Source of the DNA: Sinimarinibacterium flocculans
Lineage (GTDB): Bacteria; Pseudomonadota; Gammaproteobacteria; Nevskiales; Nevskiaceae
Reading direction: 5' to 3'
Assembly (NCBI RefSeq): GCF_003201205.1
Contig: NZ_QICN01000010.1
Location: 1-64,000 of the forward strand
DNA: 64,000 nucleotides
The translations under genes were made by a program, and so were the position numbers. Shown here in pieces: positions 52,891-62,411 of this stretch. Within the stretch, counting starts at the first letter, position 1; each line of letters opens with the position of its first letter. The notes under the pieces were generated by a model. It ran no database searches, was not told the origin of the DNA, and saw only the letters and a list, made by a program, of their open reading frames with translations.

Positions 52891-53766
52891 TCAGCGCCGC
52901 TGGCCCAGCCAGACGCCGGCCGCGGCGAGGGCGAAACCGCCGATCTCGCGTCCGCCGAAGCCGGCGCCCAGAACGATCGCCGCCATCAGGGCGGTCGCCG
53001 GCGGCACCAGGTAGAACAGGCCGGCGACGCGAGCGGCGGCTCCGCGATGCAGCAGCCACAGGTACAGCAGAAGACCGGCGCAGGAGTTGACCAGAATCAC
53101 CCAGGCCAGCCCGCCGAATGCCGCCGGGCCGGGCGTGTACTGCAGGCCTTCGAGTGCCGCGGCGAACGGCAGCAGCACGAGGCCGGCGGCGACGAGCTGG
53201 ACCCACAACGACAGGCGCGGGTCGAGCGCACCGCTGTGACGCTTCTGGTAGAGCGTTCCGCCGGACAGCGACAGCAGCGCCGCGAGCATCGCGGCATAGC
53301 CGAGCGCCGAGTCGGGCGCCCGCAGTTGCGGGGCGATGACCAGCAGCACGCCGGCCAGACCCAGCAGCAGACCGGGCACGGTCCAGCGCGTCATCCGTTC
53401 GCCGAGCAGCACGGCAGCGCCCAGCGCGGTGACCAGCGGCATCAGTCCGGCGATCAGGCCGGCGGCGGCCGGCGGCACACCGGCGCGCATGCCGGCGTAG
53501 GTGAAGCCGAAGAATCCGGCCTGCAGCAGCACGCCCGCGACCGCCGCACGTCGCAGCGCACTGCGGCCTGCCGGCGGTGCCGGACGCCACAGCAGCCAGC
53601 CGCCGATGATCAGCGCCGAGAGGGCGAATCGCAGCACCGCGACCGTGAAGGCGCCACCGCCGCCGAGCGCGAACTCCGCGGCGATGTAGCCGCTGCTCCA
53701 CAGGCCGACGAAGGCCAGCCCGCCCAGCGTGTCCTTGCTTGTTGCGCTGGTGGGTGGGGCGGTCAT
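52891..53766 (-). CDS. EamA/DMT-family transporter
   Basis: This 291-residue inner-membrane protein has ten predicted helices in two EamA repeats (about 15-145 and 155-288), the usual layout of drug/metabolite exporters such as RhtA/YdcZ-type amino-acid exporters. Representative segments are GLAFVGLWSSGYIAAEFALG and GLAWVILVNSCAGLLLYLWLLHRGAA, the latter the EamA signature in the second half. The substrate cannot be told. It stands 36 bases downstream of the alpha/beta hydrolase gene start region on the same strand. Confidence 0.9.
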   Translation of the reverse strand: MTAPPTSATSKDTLGGLAFVGLWSSGYIAAEFALGGGGAFTVAVLRFALSALIIGGWLLWRPAPPAGRSALRRAAVAGVLLQAGFFGFTYAGMRAGVPPAAAGLIAGLMPLVTALGAAVLLGERMTRWTVPGLLLGLAGVLLVIAPQLRAPDSALGYAAMLAALLSLSGGTLYQKRHSGALDPRLSLWVQLVAAGLVLLPFAAALEGLQYTPGPAAFGGLAWVILVNSCAGLLLYLWLLHRGAAARVAGLFYLVPPATALMAAIVLGAGFGGREIGGFALAAAGVWLGQRR

Positions 53767-53802
53767 GGCGACGCATGATAGCCGCGGCGCGCGTCCGATT
53801 CG

Positions 53803-54582
53803 TTATCGGTGCCGTTCGAGAAACGCGGCCAGCGCGCGATTGAAGGCCTCGGGACGCTCCATCGGCAGCGCGTGGCGGGAATCGGGGATCACGACCAGCT
53901 CGGCGCCGGGAATCCGCGCCGTGTAGTCCTGCTTGAAGGCGACGGGCGTGTAGTCCTGGTCGGCGGCCAGGATCAGCGTCGGCATGCGGATCTCGCCTAG
54001 GCGATCGACGACGCTCCAGCCGATCAGCGCATTGAGCGTGTCGGTGTAGGGCCGCTCGCGGTTGGCGGCGAAGTGCCCGGCGAACGCGGCCGCCTGCGCC
54101 GGATCGTCCGGGAACAGCTTGCGGCTGAGGATGCGACCGAAGCGCGGCAGCCCGAGCCACTTCACCAGCTTGCGCCGCTGCCAGATCGCGAACTTCTGCA
54201 TCGCCGTGCGCAGGATCATTTCCGGCGCGCTGTTGACGACGACGAGGCTGCGCACGCGTTCGGGCGCGTCGAGGGCGAGCTGGAAGGCGATGCCGCCGCC
54301 CAGAGACACGCCGACGACGTGCGCCGGACCGCAGCCGAGATGATCGAGCAGGCGCGTGATGTCGCGCGCGAAGCCGGCGATGGAGTACGGCCCGGCCGGG
54401 TCGCCGGAGCGGCCGTGGCCGCGCAGATCGACGGCGATCACGAAGTGGTCCTTCGCGAACGCCGCCATCTGCGGTGCCCAGTCCCGCGCACTCGAACCGA
54501 GGCCGTGGATGAACAGCAGCGGCGTGCCGCTGCCGGCGGTCTCGTAGTAGAGGTCGAAGTCGTCGAGGCGCAGCGTGGGCAT
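53803..54582 (-). CDS. Alpha/beta-fold hydrolase
   Basis: This is a 259-residue hydrolase. The oxyanion motif FIHGLGSSARDW is at about residues 23-34, DLRGHGRSGDP follows, the nucleophile elbow is GVSLGGG and the acid/base residues lie in AADQDYTPV and DSRHALPMERPEAF. It is closest by eye to 3-oxoadipate enol-lactonase/BioH-type esterases, but there is no pathway context for that. It lies 9 bases downstream of the secreted esterase gene and probably belongs to the esterase/acyl-CoA ligase operon. Confidence 0.88.
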   Translation of the reverse strand: MPTLRLDDFDLYYETAGSGTPLLFIHGLGSSARDWAPQMAAFAKDHFVIAVDLRGHGRSGDPAGPYSIAGFARDITRLLDHLGCGPAHVVGVSLGGGIAFQLALDAPERVRSLVVVNSAPEMILRTAMQKFAIWQRRKLVKWLGLPRFGRILSRKLFPDDPAQAAAFAGHFAANRERPYTDTLNALIGWSVVDRLGEIRMPTLILAADQDYTPVAFKQDYTARIPGAELVVIPDSRHALPMERPEAFNRALAAFLERHR

Positions 54583-54591
54583 GGTGTCTTC

Positions 54592-55500
54592 TCAGGGGTG
54601 CAGGTCGAACCAGGCCTTGATGCCGGACGGTCCGATCGTGTCGGCGGTGAACTCGTGGCCGCCCGGGTGCTCGATCTTCTGCGTGGTGAAGCCGCCGCTG
54701 GCGAGCTTGTTGTAGTAGGCCAGCATCGTCGTCAGCGGCACCAGCGGATCGTTCTGGCCGTGCCAGAACTTGGTCGGCGGATGGTTGGCCGGCAGCGTCG
54801 GGATCGACGGACAGGAGTACGAGCAGGTCGCATAGCTCGCGGCGACGATGCCGAGCGCACGCCAGGTGTTCGCGTTGCCGCTGCCGCTGTTGTACGTGAC
54901 CGCCATGCGGCTGCTGTTGAAGCCGCCGCTGGACGCGCCATAGGCGTAGCGCCGGTTCATGTTGTACTGAGAGGCCGCGCCGTAGCTGCCGCTCTTGATC
55001 TCGCCGAAGAAGTCCGGGAAGAACTGCGCGTCGCAGCTCGCGCTGTACGGATGCACGACATTGGTGTGCCAGGCCTGCACCCAGCCGCCGGACGCCGGCG
55101 GGTCGGCGACGAACACTGCGTACTTCTTGCCGGTGAGATACGGATCGTCGAGCAGTTCGTGGATGATCTGCGGCTCGTAACCCATGCCGAAGGCCTCGTC
55201 TTGGTCGCGGTCGAAGGCATGGTCGAAGTCCGTCGGCTGCGTGCCGGCATAGTAGAACGCGACCGGCCAGCCGCCCGGCGGCGGCGTGCCCTCCGGCACC
55301 TGCCAGCGCACGGCGCGCGGCACGTAGGCCCAGCCGCACCAGTAGTAGTTGTAACGGTGCTGATGGCTGCAGCTCCAGTTGTCGTCGGCATCGGCGCTGC
55401 AGCGCGCCGCCTCGGCGCGTCCGCTCCAGCCCGTCGAGATGCTGCACGCCGCGAGCAGCATCAGTGCGGCCAGGCCGCGTGTCCCCGTTCTCCTCGTCAT
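54592..55500 (-). CDS. Secreted esterase, PHB-depolymerase-like alpha/beta hydrolase
   Basis: This 302-residue exported protein has a signal (about 1-31) containing LLAAC, so a lipoprotein form is possible. The mature part is rich in Tyr, Trp and Cys (CSADADDNWSCSHQHRYNYYWCGWAY). The nucleophile elbow is YGASSGGFNSSRMA, and FWHGQNDPLVPL and HPGGHEF supply the acid and histidine, as in the poly(3-hydroxybutyrate) depolymerase/feruloyl esterase group. GGAGA precedes the ATG at 55500. The gene is followed by another hydrolase and preceded by an acyl-CoA ligase, suggesting ester cleavage followed by activation of the freed acid. Confidence 0.82.
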   Translation of the reverse strand: MTRRTGTRGLAALMLLAACSISTGWSGRAEAARCSADADDNWSCSHQHRYNYYWCGWAYVPRAVRWQVPEGTPPPGGWPVAFYYAGTQPTDFDHAFDRDQDEAFGMGYEPQIIHELLDDPYLTGKKYAVFVADPPASGGWVQAWHTNVVHPYSASCDAQFFPDFFGEIKSGSYGAASQYNMNRRYAYGASSGGFNSSRMAVTYNSGSGNANTWRALGIVAASYATCSYSCPSIPTLPANHPPTKFWHGQNDPLVPLTTMLAYYNKLASGGFTTQKIEHPGGHEFTADTIGPSGIKAWFDLHP

Positions 55501-55516
55501 CGCCGTCTCCTGCGGG

Positions 55517-57160
<1,644 letters not shown>

Positions 57161-57170
57161 GCGGGTGTCC

Positions 57171-59783
57171 TCAGAACTCGTAGCGCAGCTGCGCGTAGAA
57201 CTGCCGCGGCGCTTCCTGGATGTTCACGAACAGTCCGGGTACGACGTCGCCCTGGCGGATCGAGGTGCGCGCGTCGCCCAGGTTTTCGCCGAAGACGCGA
57301 AACGACCAGCCCTGCATCGGATTGGAGATGCCGATGTTGGCGCGATAGCGGAAGAAGCCTTCCTGGGTCTTGCGCGGATCGAGGTCGATGTCGAGGTACT
57401 GCAGCGACTGGTACTCGGCGCCGCCGCCGAAGCCCCAGCGCAGGCCGCCGTCGCCGATCGGGAAGCTGAGGTTGGCGAACAGCGTGTAGCTCTGGCGCGG
57501 TGCGAACGCGAAGCCCTTGCCGGTGGCGTCGCAGCGCTGGTCATCGTCGCCGTCGGTGTTGTCCTGGTCCGCCGGACAGTCGTTGGTCTTGAAGTCGAGA
57601 TACTCGGTGTCGTTGAACGCGGCGGTGCCGATCAGCGTCAGCCACTCGGTCACCAGCCAGGTGAAGTCGGCCTCGACGCCCTGCGAGCGCGCCTTCGCCG
57701 CGTTCTCGACCTTGGTCACGCCCAGGCCGACGGTGAGCGCGTCGGGGATGCGCGTCAGCACCTGGAAGTCGTCGATGTCGAGGCGGTACAGCGAAACGTT
57801 GAGCTTGGCGCGGCCATCGAGCAGCGAGCCCTTGAAGTCGAAGCCCCACTCGGTGGCGACCTCCGGCTGGAACACCAGCTCGTCGTCGCGATCGCGGAAG
57901 GCGAAGGCGTTGAAGCCGCCACCCTTGTACGCGCGCGCCCAGTGCAGGAACAGGCTCACGTCGTCGGTCGGCTGCCAGTTCAGCGACAGCTTGGGCTGCA
58001 GCTGTTCCTCGGACTGCGAGCGCTCGGCGCTGAACTGCGAGATGCCGGCGAGCGGCAGCAGCACGCTCGGGCCCGGCGAGGTGTAGACGGAGTTCCAGCG
58101 TGCGGACTTGTCCTCGACGCTGTAGCGCAGGCCGAGCTGGGCAGTCCAGCGCGGCGCAAAAGACCACTCGAACTGGCCGAACAGGGCGCTGGCGTCGGCC
58201 TGCTGCTCGAAGCCCTGCTTGACCTCCTCGTAGAGGTTGTCGCCCCCCGGCGGGCTGGCCGGGATCGCGGCGAACAGCAATGCGAACACCTGCGGCGGCA
58301 AGGCGGCGAGCAGTGTTTCGGCGGGCGCGTCCTGGGTGCCGGCGAGCGTCAGTTCGAGAAACGGCAGCGTGCCGATGCGGAACTCGAAGCCGCCGCCCTG
58401 GATTTCGCGATGCTGGTGGTAGAGGCCGACGAGCAGGTTGCTCGATCCGAGGTCCGCTCCGAACAGCACCGGCAGGCCGAACAGGCCGTCGAACTCGGGC
58501 GATTCGGCGCGCAGCTCGAAGCTCGTCGTCGGCGAGCGGTCGCGATCCTCGCCGTAGATCGCCGGTGCCGGTGAGAAGTCGGTATCGACCTGCAGCTCGT
58601 TCTTGAGCACGGAGTGACCGGCGAGCGCGACGAGATTCCAGTCGCCGAGGCCGGTCCCGAACTCGGCGTTGATCGTGTCGATCTGCGCAATCCGGCCGTC
58701 GGGCTGGTCGATCGAGGCGGTGTAGTTGTTGCGCTCGAAGTCGGCGTTCGGGTCGTAGCGGCGCAGCACGGCCTGGATGCGTTCGCTGGCGTTGTACATC
58801 TCCGCACCGGCGCCCCCGGATTCGAGCTCGACGGTCTCGACGCTCAACCGCAGCGTCGCGCCGAGCAGGTCGATGAAGTCGAGCTTGGCGCGGACGCCGC
58901 GCCGCCCTTGCGAGCGCAGCTCCGACGGCAGGCCGGGGACCAGCGGCGCGGTGGTGTTGCGGATGAAGCCGTCGCGTTCGTCGTAGAGGCCGGCGATGCG
59001 GAAGTTCAGTACGTCGGTGATCAGCGGTCCGCCCACGGCCGCCTCAATGCGCAGGCGGTCCAGTTCGCCGCGCTGCACGTCGGCGTAGCCGGTGAAGTCG
59101 TCGGTCGGGTTCTGCGTGACCACGTGGATCAGGCCCGCGGTCGTGTTCTTGCCGAAGGTCGTGCCCTGCGGGCCGCGCAGGGCTTCGATGCGCTGCACGT
59201 CGAACAGGGCGGCATTGAAGTACTCGACGCGGGTGTACGGAATGCCATCGAGCGCGATGCCGGCCGGCGGCTCGAAGGCCTTATTGTTGTTGTTGAAGCT
59301 GAAGCCGCGCACGCGCGGCGAGGCGAAGAAGCCGGCTTCCTCGACCTTGACGTTGGGCACGAACAGCATCGCCTCGCGCACGTCGGTGATGCCCCAGCTG
59401 GCGATGAACTTGTGGTCGACGACCGACAGCGAGATCGGCACGTCCTCGACGAACTGCGCCTTCTTCTGCGCGGTGACGACGATCTCCTCGAGGCGCGGGC
59501 CGCTCGGCGCCGGCCGCGGCGTGGGTGTCGGCTCGGCCGGCGGCTCCAGCGGAATGGTCGCCAGGGGCGCGGCATCGGCGGATGGAAGCGTTTCCGGTGC
59601 GGGCGCCGGCTCGGGCGTCGGTGCTGGCTGCGCCGGTTCATCGGCCGGCGCGGCCAGCAGGAAGTCCAGCGCGTCCTCGTTCGCCGGTGCGGCGGCGTGC
59701 GCCAGCGCCAGCGCGGCCGCCATCAGGCCCGCGGTGTGCCGGCGCCGCCGGCTGCGTCGTGTCCCGCCTCTCCCCCGCGCCAT
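57171..59783 (-). CDS. TonB-dependent outer-membrane receptor
   Basis: This 870-residue receptor starts at the ATG at 59783, preceded by GGAGA. An Arg-rich N-terminus and signal (about 1-34) are followed by an unusual Pro/Ala/Glu/Thr stretch (about 45-95; PAPTPEPAPAPETLP) and then the plug domain (LEEIVVTAQKKAQFVEDVPISLSVV; about 98-220) and the beta-barrel ending in YAQLRYEF. It resembles the receptors for steroids, sugars or complex organic substrates rather than siderophores, but the ligand is unknown. The Pro-rich linker may span the periplasm. It is probably controlled by the adjacent TetR gene. Confidence 0.92.
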   Translation of the reverse strand: MARGRGGTRRSRRRRHTAGLMAAALALAHAAAPANEDALDFLLAAPADEPAQPAPTPEPAPAPETLPSADAAPLATIPLEPPAEPTPTPRPAPSGPRLEEIVVTAQKKAQFVEDVPISLSVVDHKFIASWGITDVREAMLFVPNVKVEEAGFFASPRVRGFSFNNNNKAFEPPAGIALDGIPYTRVEYFNAALFDVQRIEALRGPQGTTFGKNTTAGLIHVVTQNPTDDFTGYADVQRGELDRLRIEAAVGGPLITDVLNFRIAGLYDERDGFIRNTTAPLVPGLPSELRSQGRRGVRAKLDFIDLLGATLRLSVETVELESGGAGAEMYNASERIQAVLRRYDPNADFERNNYTASIDQPDGRIAQIDTINAEFGTGLGDWNLVALAGHSVLKNELQVDTDFSPAPAIYGEDRDRSPTTSFELRAESPEFDGLFGLPVLFGADLGSSNLLVGLYHQHREIQGGGFEFRIGTLPFLELTLAGTQDAPAETLLAALPPQVFALLFAAIPASPPGGDNLYEEVKQGFEQQADASALFGQFEWSFAPRWTAQLGLRYSVEDKSARWNSVYTSPGPSVLLPLAGISQFSAERSQSEEQLQPKLSLNWQPTDDVSLFLHWARAYKGGGFNAFAFRDRDDELVFQPEVATEWGFDFKGSLLDGRAKLNVSLYRLDIDDFQVLTRIPDALTVGLGVTKVENAAKARSQGVEADFTWLVTEWLTLIGTAAFNDTEYLDFKTNDCPADQDNTDGDDDQRCDATGKGFAFAPRQSYTLFANLSFPIGDGGLRWGFGGGAEYQSLQYLDIDLDPRKTQEGFFRYRANIGISNPMQGWSFRVFGENLGDARTSIRQGDVVPGLFVNIQEAPRQFYAQLRYEF

Positions 59784-59853
59784 CGCGGTCTCCTCTCGCT
59801 GGTCTTGCGCGGGTGCCGTTCTGGCGCGGCACCGTCCTGCGCCGGAAATCGAC

Positions 59854-60498
59854 TTACTGCGGTTTCGCGCCGACGATGCGCCAGGCGAACTCGACATAGG
59901 CATCGGCGACCGCATCGGCGCTCATGCCGAGGTCAGGCGTGTACCAGTTGGCCACGCGCAGGCCCATCGAACCGATCGCCGCGACGGCCAGCCACGGCTG
60001 CGCCACCGAAAACTCGCCGAGGCGCACTCCGCGCTCGACGATCTCCAGCAGCAGTTGCTCGCTCTCCCGCCGCAGTTGCAGTGCCGGGGCCGCCAGCTCC
60101 GCCGGCAGGGCGTGCAGCTCGGCGTTGGCGACGACGGCGAGCATCGGGTAGTCCGCGTGCATCGATACATGTGCTCGCACCATCGCCGCCAGCTGCAGCC
60201 GCGGCGCCGGCTGCACCTCGAGCAGCGCTTCGCGGAAGCGTTGCTGATGGACCTCGTGGCCGATGCGGACCAGCTCGGCGAGCACGTGCGCCTTCGACGG
60301 GAAGTGCGCGTACAGCGTCGCCGGCTGCACCTCGGCCACCGTTGCGATGTCGCGCACCGAGGTGCCGCCGTAGCCGCGTTCCGCGAACAGCCGCAGCGCG
60401 GCATCGAGCACCACGGCGTAGGCGCCGCGGCGGGCCGGCAGTTCAGGCAGGCGTGGCTTCTCGGCGGCAACGCGGCGGTGCGGACTGGCTTTGCTCAT
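59854..60498 (-). CDS. TetR/AcrR-family transcriptional regulator
   Basis: This is a 214-residue regulator. The helix-turn-helix is at about 28-72 (VVLDAALRLFAERGYGGTSVRDIATVAEVQPATLYAHFPSKAHVL), followed by a helical ligand domain. It is encoded directly upstream of the TonB receptor on the same strand and preceded by two AACGAACGAWCGTTTCAA operators, so autoregulation and control of the receptor/acyl-CoA ligase run is likely. A -35 TTGAAG (60550-60555) and -10 TATCAT (60526-60531) with an 18-base spacer read toward it. Confidence 0.9.
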   Translation of the reverse strand: MSKASPHRRVAAEKPRLPELPARRGAYAVVLDAALRLFAERGYGGTSVRDIATVAEVQPATLYAHFPSKAHVLAELVRIGHEVHQQRFREALLEVQPAPRLQLAAMVRAHVSMHADYPMLAVVANAELHALPAELAAPALQLRRESEQLLLEIVERGVRLGEFSVAQPWLAVAAIGSMGLRVANWYTPDLGMSADAVADAYVEFAWRIVGAKPQ

Positions 60499-60503
60499 CG
60501 TTT

Positions 60504-60521
60504 AACGAACGAACGTTTCAA
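60504..60521. promoter_or_regulatory. TetR operator 1
   Basis: AACGAACGAACGTTTCAA, ending 5 bases before the TetR start codon and overlapping its leader. It is 17 of 18 bases identical to operator 2, 56 bases away. Confidence 0.65.
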
Positions 60522-60525
60522 GCTA

Positions 60526-60555
60526 ATGATATTTGTAGATCAATATACTCTTCAA
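60526..60555 (-). promoter_or_regulatory. Candidate sigma-70 promoter of the TetR gene
   Basis: On the minus strand TTGAAG (60555-60550) and TATCAT (60531-60526) are 18 bases apart. The region is the most AT-rich in the neighbourhood, and the promoter lies exactly between the two operators. Confidence 0.5.
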
Positions 60556-60559
60556 TGTC

Positions 60560-60577
60560 AACGAACGATCGTTTCAA
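60560..60577. promoter_or_regulatory. TetR operator 2
   Basis: AACGAACGATCGTTTCAA, containing the perfect palindrome AACGATCGTT (60564-60573). It lies just upstream of the TetR -35 box and 74 bases before the ArsC-like gene, so both divergent transcripts could be controlled. Confidence 0.65.
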
Positions 60578-60650
60578 ATAATACGAACCCCATGGCTCAT
60601 GGCCGGGCCTTCTCTATACTCGCCGCCCACCCGCCGACGAGACCGGACCG

Positions 60651-61010
60651 ATGCGCGACGGCATCCTCCACAACCCGCGCTGTTCGAAGAGCCGCGAGAC
60701 CCTCAACCTGCTGCGGGATCGCGGTGTCGACCTGCCGGTGATCGAATACCTGCAGACGCCGCCGACGAAGGCCGAGCTGGCCGAGATCTGCCGGCTGCTG
60801 GGCGTGAAGCCGCTGCAGCTCGTGCGCACCAAGGAAGCGCTGTTCGCCGAACTGGGCCTGGGCAAGGACAACGGCTACAGCGACGCGCAGTGGCTGGCGG
60901 TGCTCGCCGAGCACCCGAAGCTGCTGGAGCGGCCGATCGTGATCCACAAGGGCCGGGCGGCGATCGGACGACCGCCCGAGCAGGTGCTGGCGCTGTTCGA
61001 CGGACGGTGA
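60651..61010 (+). CDS. ArsC-family reductase (arsenate reductase/YfjG-like)
   Basis: This is a 119-residue thioredoxin-fold protein of the ArsC (glutaredoxin-coupled) family. The catalytic Cys lies in NPRCSKSRETLNLL (about residue 11), and RPIVIHKGRAAIGRPPEQVL carries the conserved arginine. True ArsC proteins reduce arsenate; many close relatives have no proven substrate, and no ars operon genes are near. It lies 4 bases before the MscS-like gene. The start codon is an ATG at 60651 with no strong ribosome site. Confidence 0.88.
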   Translation: MRDGILHNPRCSKSRETLNLLRDRGVDLPVIEYLQTPPTKAELAEICRLLGVKPLQLVRTKEALFAELGLGKDNGYSDAQWLAVLAEHPKLLERPIVIHKGRAAIGRPPEQVLALFDGR

Positions 61011-61014
61011 CGCG

Positions 61015-61557
61015 ATGAAGGATCTTCTGCCGGTCTGGGCGCACGGCTGGCTGAACGTGATCGTGCCGGCGGTGCAGGTCGTGCTGGTGCTGGCGGTGGC
61101 GGTGCTGCTGCGCGTGCTCGTGCATCGCGTCATCCGCCGCACCTGCGAACGCTACCGGCTGCCGACCGAGATGGCCGTGGGCATGCGCCGCGGTTCGGGC
61201 TTCCTGATCTACGGCGCCGCGCTGCTGCTGTGCCTGGAGCGCATCGGCGTGTCCGGCATGGTGTTGTGGACGGCGTTCACCGGCTTCGCCACGGTCGGCG
61301 CGGTGGCCTTCTTCGCGGCGTGGAGCGTGCTGTCCAACATCTTCTGCATGCTGCTGATCGCCACCACGCGTCCGTTCCGACTGCACGACCAGATCGAGGT
61401 GCTCGAAAGCGGCGACAAGCCGGGCCTCAAGGGTCGCGTGCTCGACATCAACCTGATCTACACGACGCTGGAGGAGTCGGGCGAGAACGGCGCCGGCACG
61501 CTGCTGCAGATTCCCAACAGCCTGTTCTTCCAGCGCATCACGCGTCGCTGGCAGTAG
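61015..61557 (+). CDS. Small mechanosensitive channel protein (MscS family, short form)
   Basis: This 180-residue protein has three membrane helices (about 10-38, 58-78, 84-112) and then a short beta domain (RPFRLHDQIEVLESGDKPGLKGRVLDINLIYTTLEESGENGAGTLLQIPNSLFFQRITRRW) typical of MscS up to the middle beta region; the C-terminal alpha/beta cage domain of full MscS (286 residues in E. coli) is absent. Such truncated forms occur in other proteobacteria. The third helix AFFAAWSVLSNIFCMLLIA lacks the usual Gly/Ala-rich pore packing, so channel activity is uncertain. Confidence 0.82.
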   Translation: MKDLLPVWAHGWLNVIVPAVQVVLVLAVAVLLRVLVHRVIRRTCERYRLPTEMAVGMRRGSGFLIYGAALLLCLERIGVSGMVLWTAFTGFATVGAVAFFAAWSVLSNIFCMLLIATTRPFRLHDQIEVLESGDKPGLKGRVLDINLIYTTLEESGENGAGTLLQIPNSLFFQRITRRWQ

Positions 61558-61561
61558 CGGT

Positions 61562-62056
61562 CTACCGCGTGCGACGCCCCAGGGCGCGCAGCAGCGGGCA
61601 GCTTCCGTAGTAGAGCCCGGCGAGCAGCAGCGGCGCGACCAGCGCCCAGACGACGATGCCGTAGACGCCGACCATGCCGTAGTCGACGAGGAACTGCGTC
61701 GGCGAGGACTGGAAGCGCTGCATCAGCTCGGTGACCGAGAAGATCGGCACGTGCGGCTGGCCGAACAGGGTTTCGCCGGCACGGTAGAACGGCAGCAGCA
61801 GCGCGATCTGCACCGGGTACATGAAGTAGTTCACGATCTGGATCACCGGCTGGTTGAGCTTCAGCCAGATGCCGATGGCGGCGCACAGGATCGTCGTCGA
61901 ACCGAGAATCGGGAAGATGCCGAGCACGGCGCCGAGCGCGAGCGTCAGCGCGATCTTCTCCGGCGTGATGCCCTGCTTGAGCTGCGCGACGATGGGCGCG
62001 ACGACGCGGCGCTGCCAGAAGCCGCCGAACTGCGCTTTCTCGGTTGCGGTGCTCAA
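61562..62056 (-). CDS. DUF2062 family membrane protein
   Basis: This is a 164-residue protein with the DUF2062 pattern: LKQGITPEKIALTLALGAVLGIFPILGSTTILCAAIGIWLKLNQPVIQIVNYFMYPVQI, and two or three further helices. Function is unknown; relatives often lie beside lipid or glycosyltransferase genes. It is 4 bases downstream of the DUF1475-like gene on the minus strand and so is part of the cyclopropane-fatty-acid operon here. It is convergent with the MscS-like gene. Confidence 0.88.
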   Translation of the reverse strand: MSTATEKAQFGGFWQRRVVAPIVAQLKQGITPEKIALTLALGAVLGIFPILGSTTILCAAIGIWLKLNQPVIQIVNYFMYPVQIALLLPFYRAGETLFGQPHVPIFSVTELMQRFQSSPTQFLVDYGMVGVYGIVVWALVAPLLLAGLYYGSCPLLRALGRRTR

Positions 62057-62060
62057 GGCC

Positions 62061-62411
62061 TCAGGCCCGCCGCAGCAGCAGGTCTTCGACGGTCGCGCCC
62101 CTGGGCAGCCGGGCGATGCGGATCAGCATGTAGGCACCCATCGCGATGTTGCCGAGGCCGAGCACGAGCACCAGCCACAGCAGCCGCATCGACCAGCGCG
62201 TCTCCTTGTACGCGATCCACAGCCAGAACCAGATGAAGCCGAAATAGGCGTCGAACAGCGTCGCGACCAGCCACGGCGTGTACCCGGCCGAGGGATTCGC
62301 GATCAGGTCCTGGATGGCGGGGACGATGCTGACGTGGCCGGTGGCCCAGGTCGAGACACCGATCAGGCCGGCGATGGCGATGACGGCGAAGACACCCGCG
62401 ATTCGGATCAT
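62061..62411 (-). CDS. Small membrane protein of DUF1475 type
   Basis: This 116-residue protein has three or four hydrophobic helices (about 4-24, 46-70, 76-100) and the segment TPWLVATLFDAYFGFIWFWLWIAYKETRW, which matches DUF1475. The ATG overlaps the stop of the cyclopropane-fatty-acid synthase gene by 4 bases. The open frame continues upstream as shadow. A role in lipid modification is inferred from position only. Confidence 0.78.
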   Translation of the reverse strand: MIRIAGVFAVIAIAGLIGVSTWATGHVSIVPAIQDLIANPSAGYTPWLVATLFDAYFGFIWFWLWIAYKETRWSMRLLWLVLVLGLGNIAMGAYMLIRIARLPRGATVEDLLLRRA

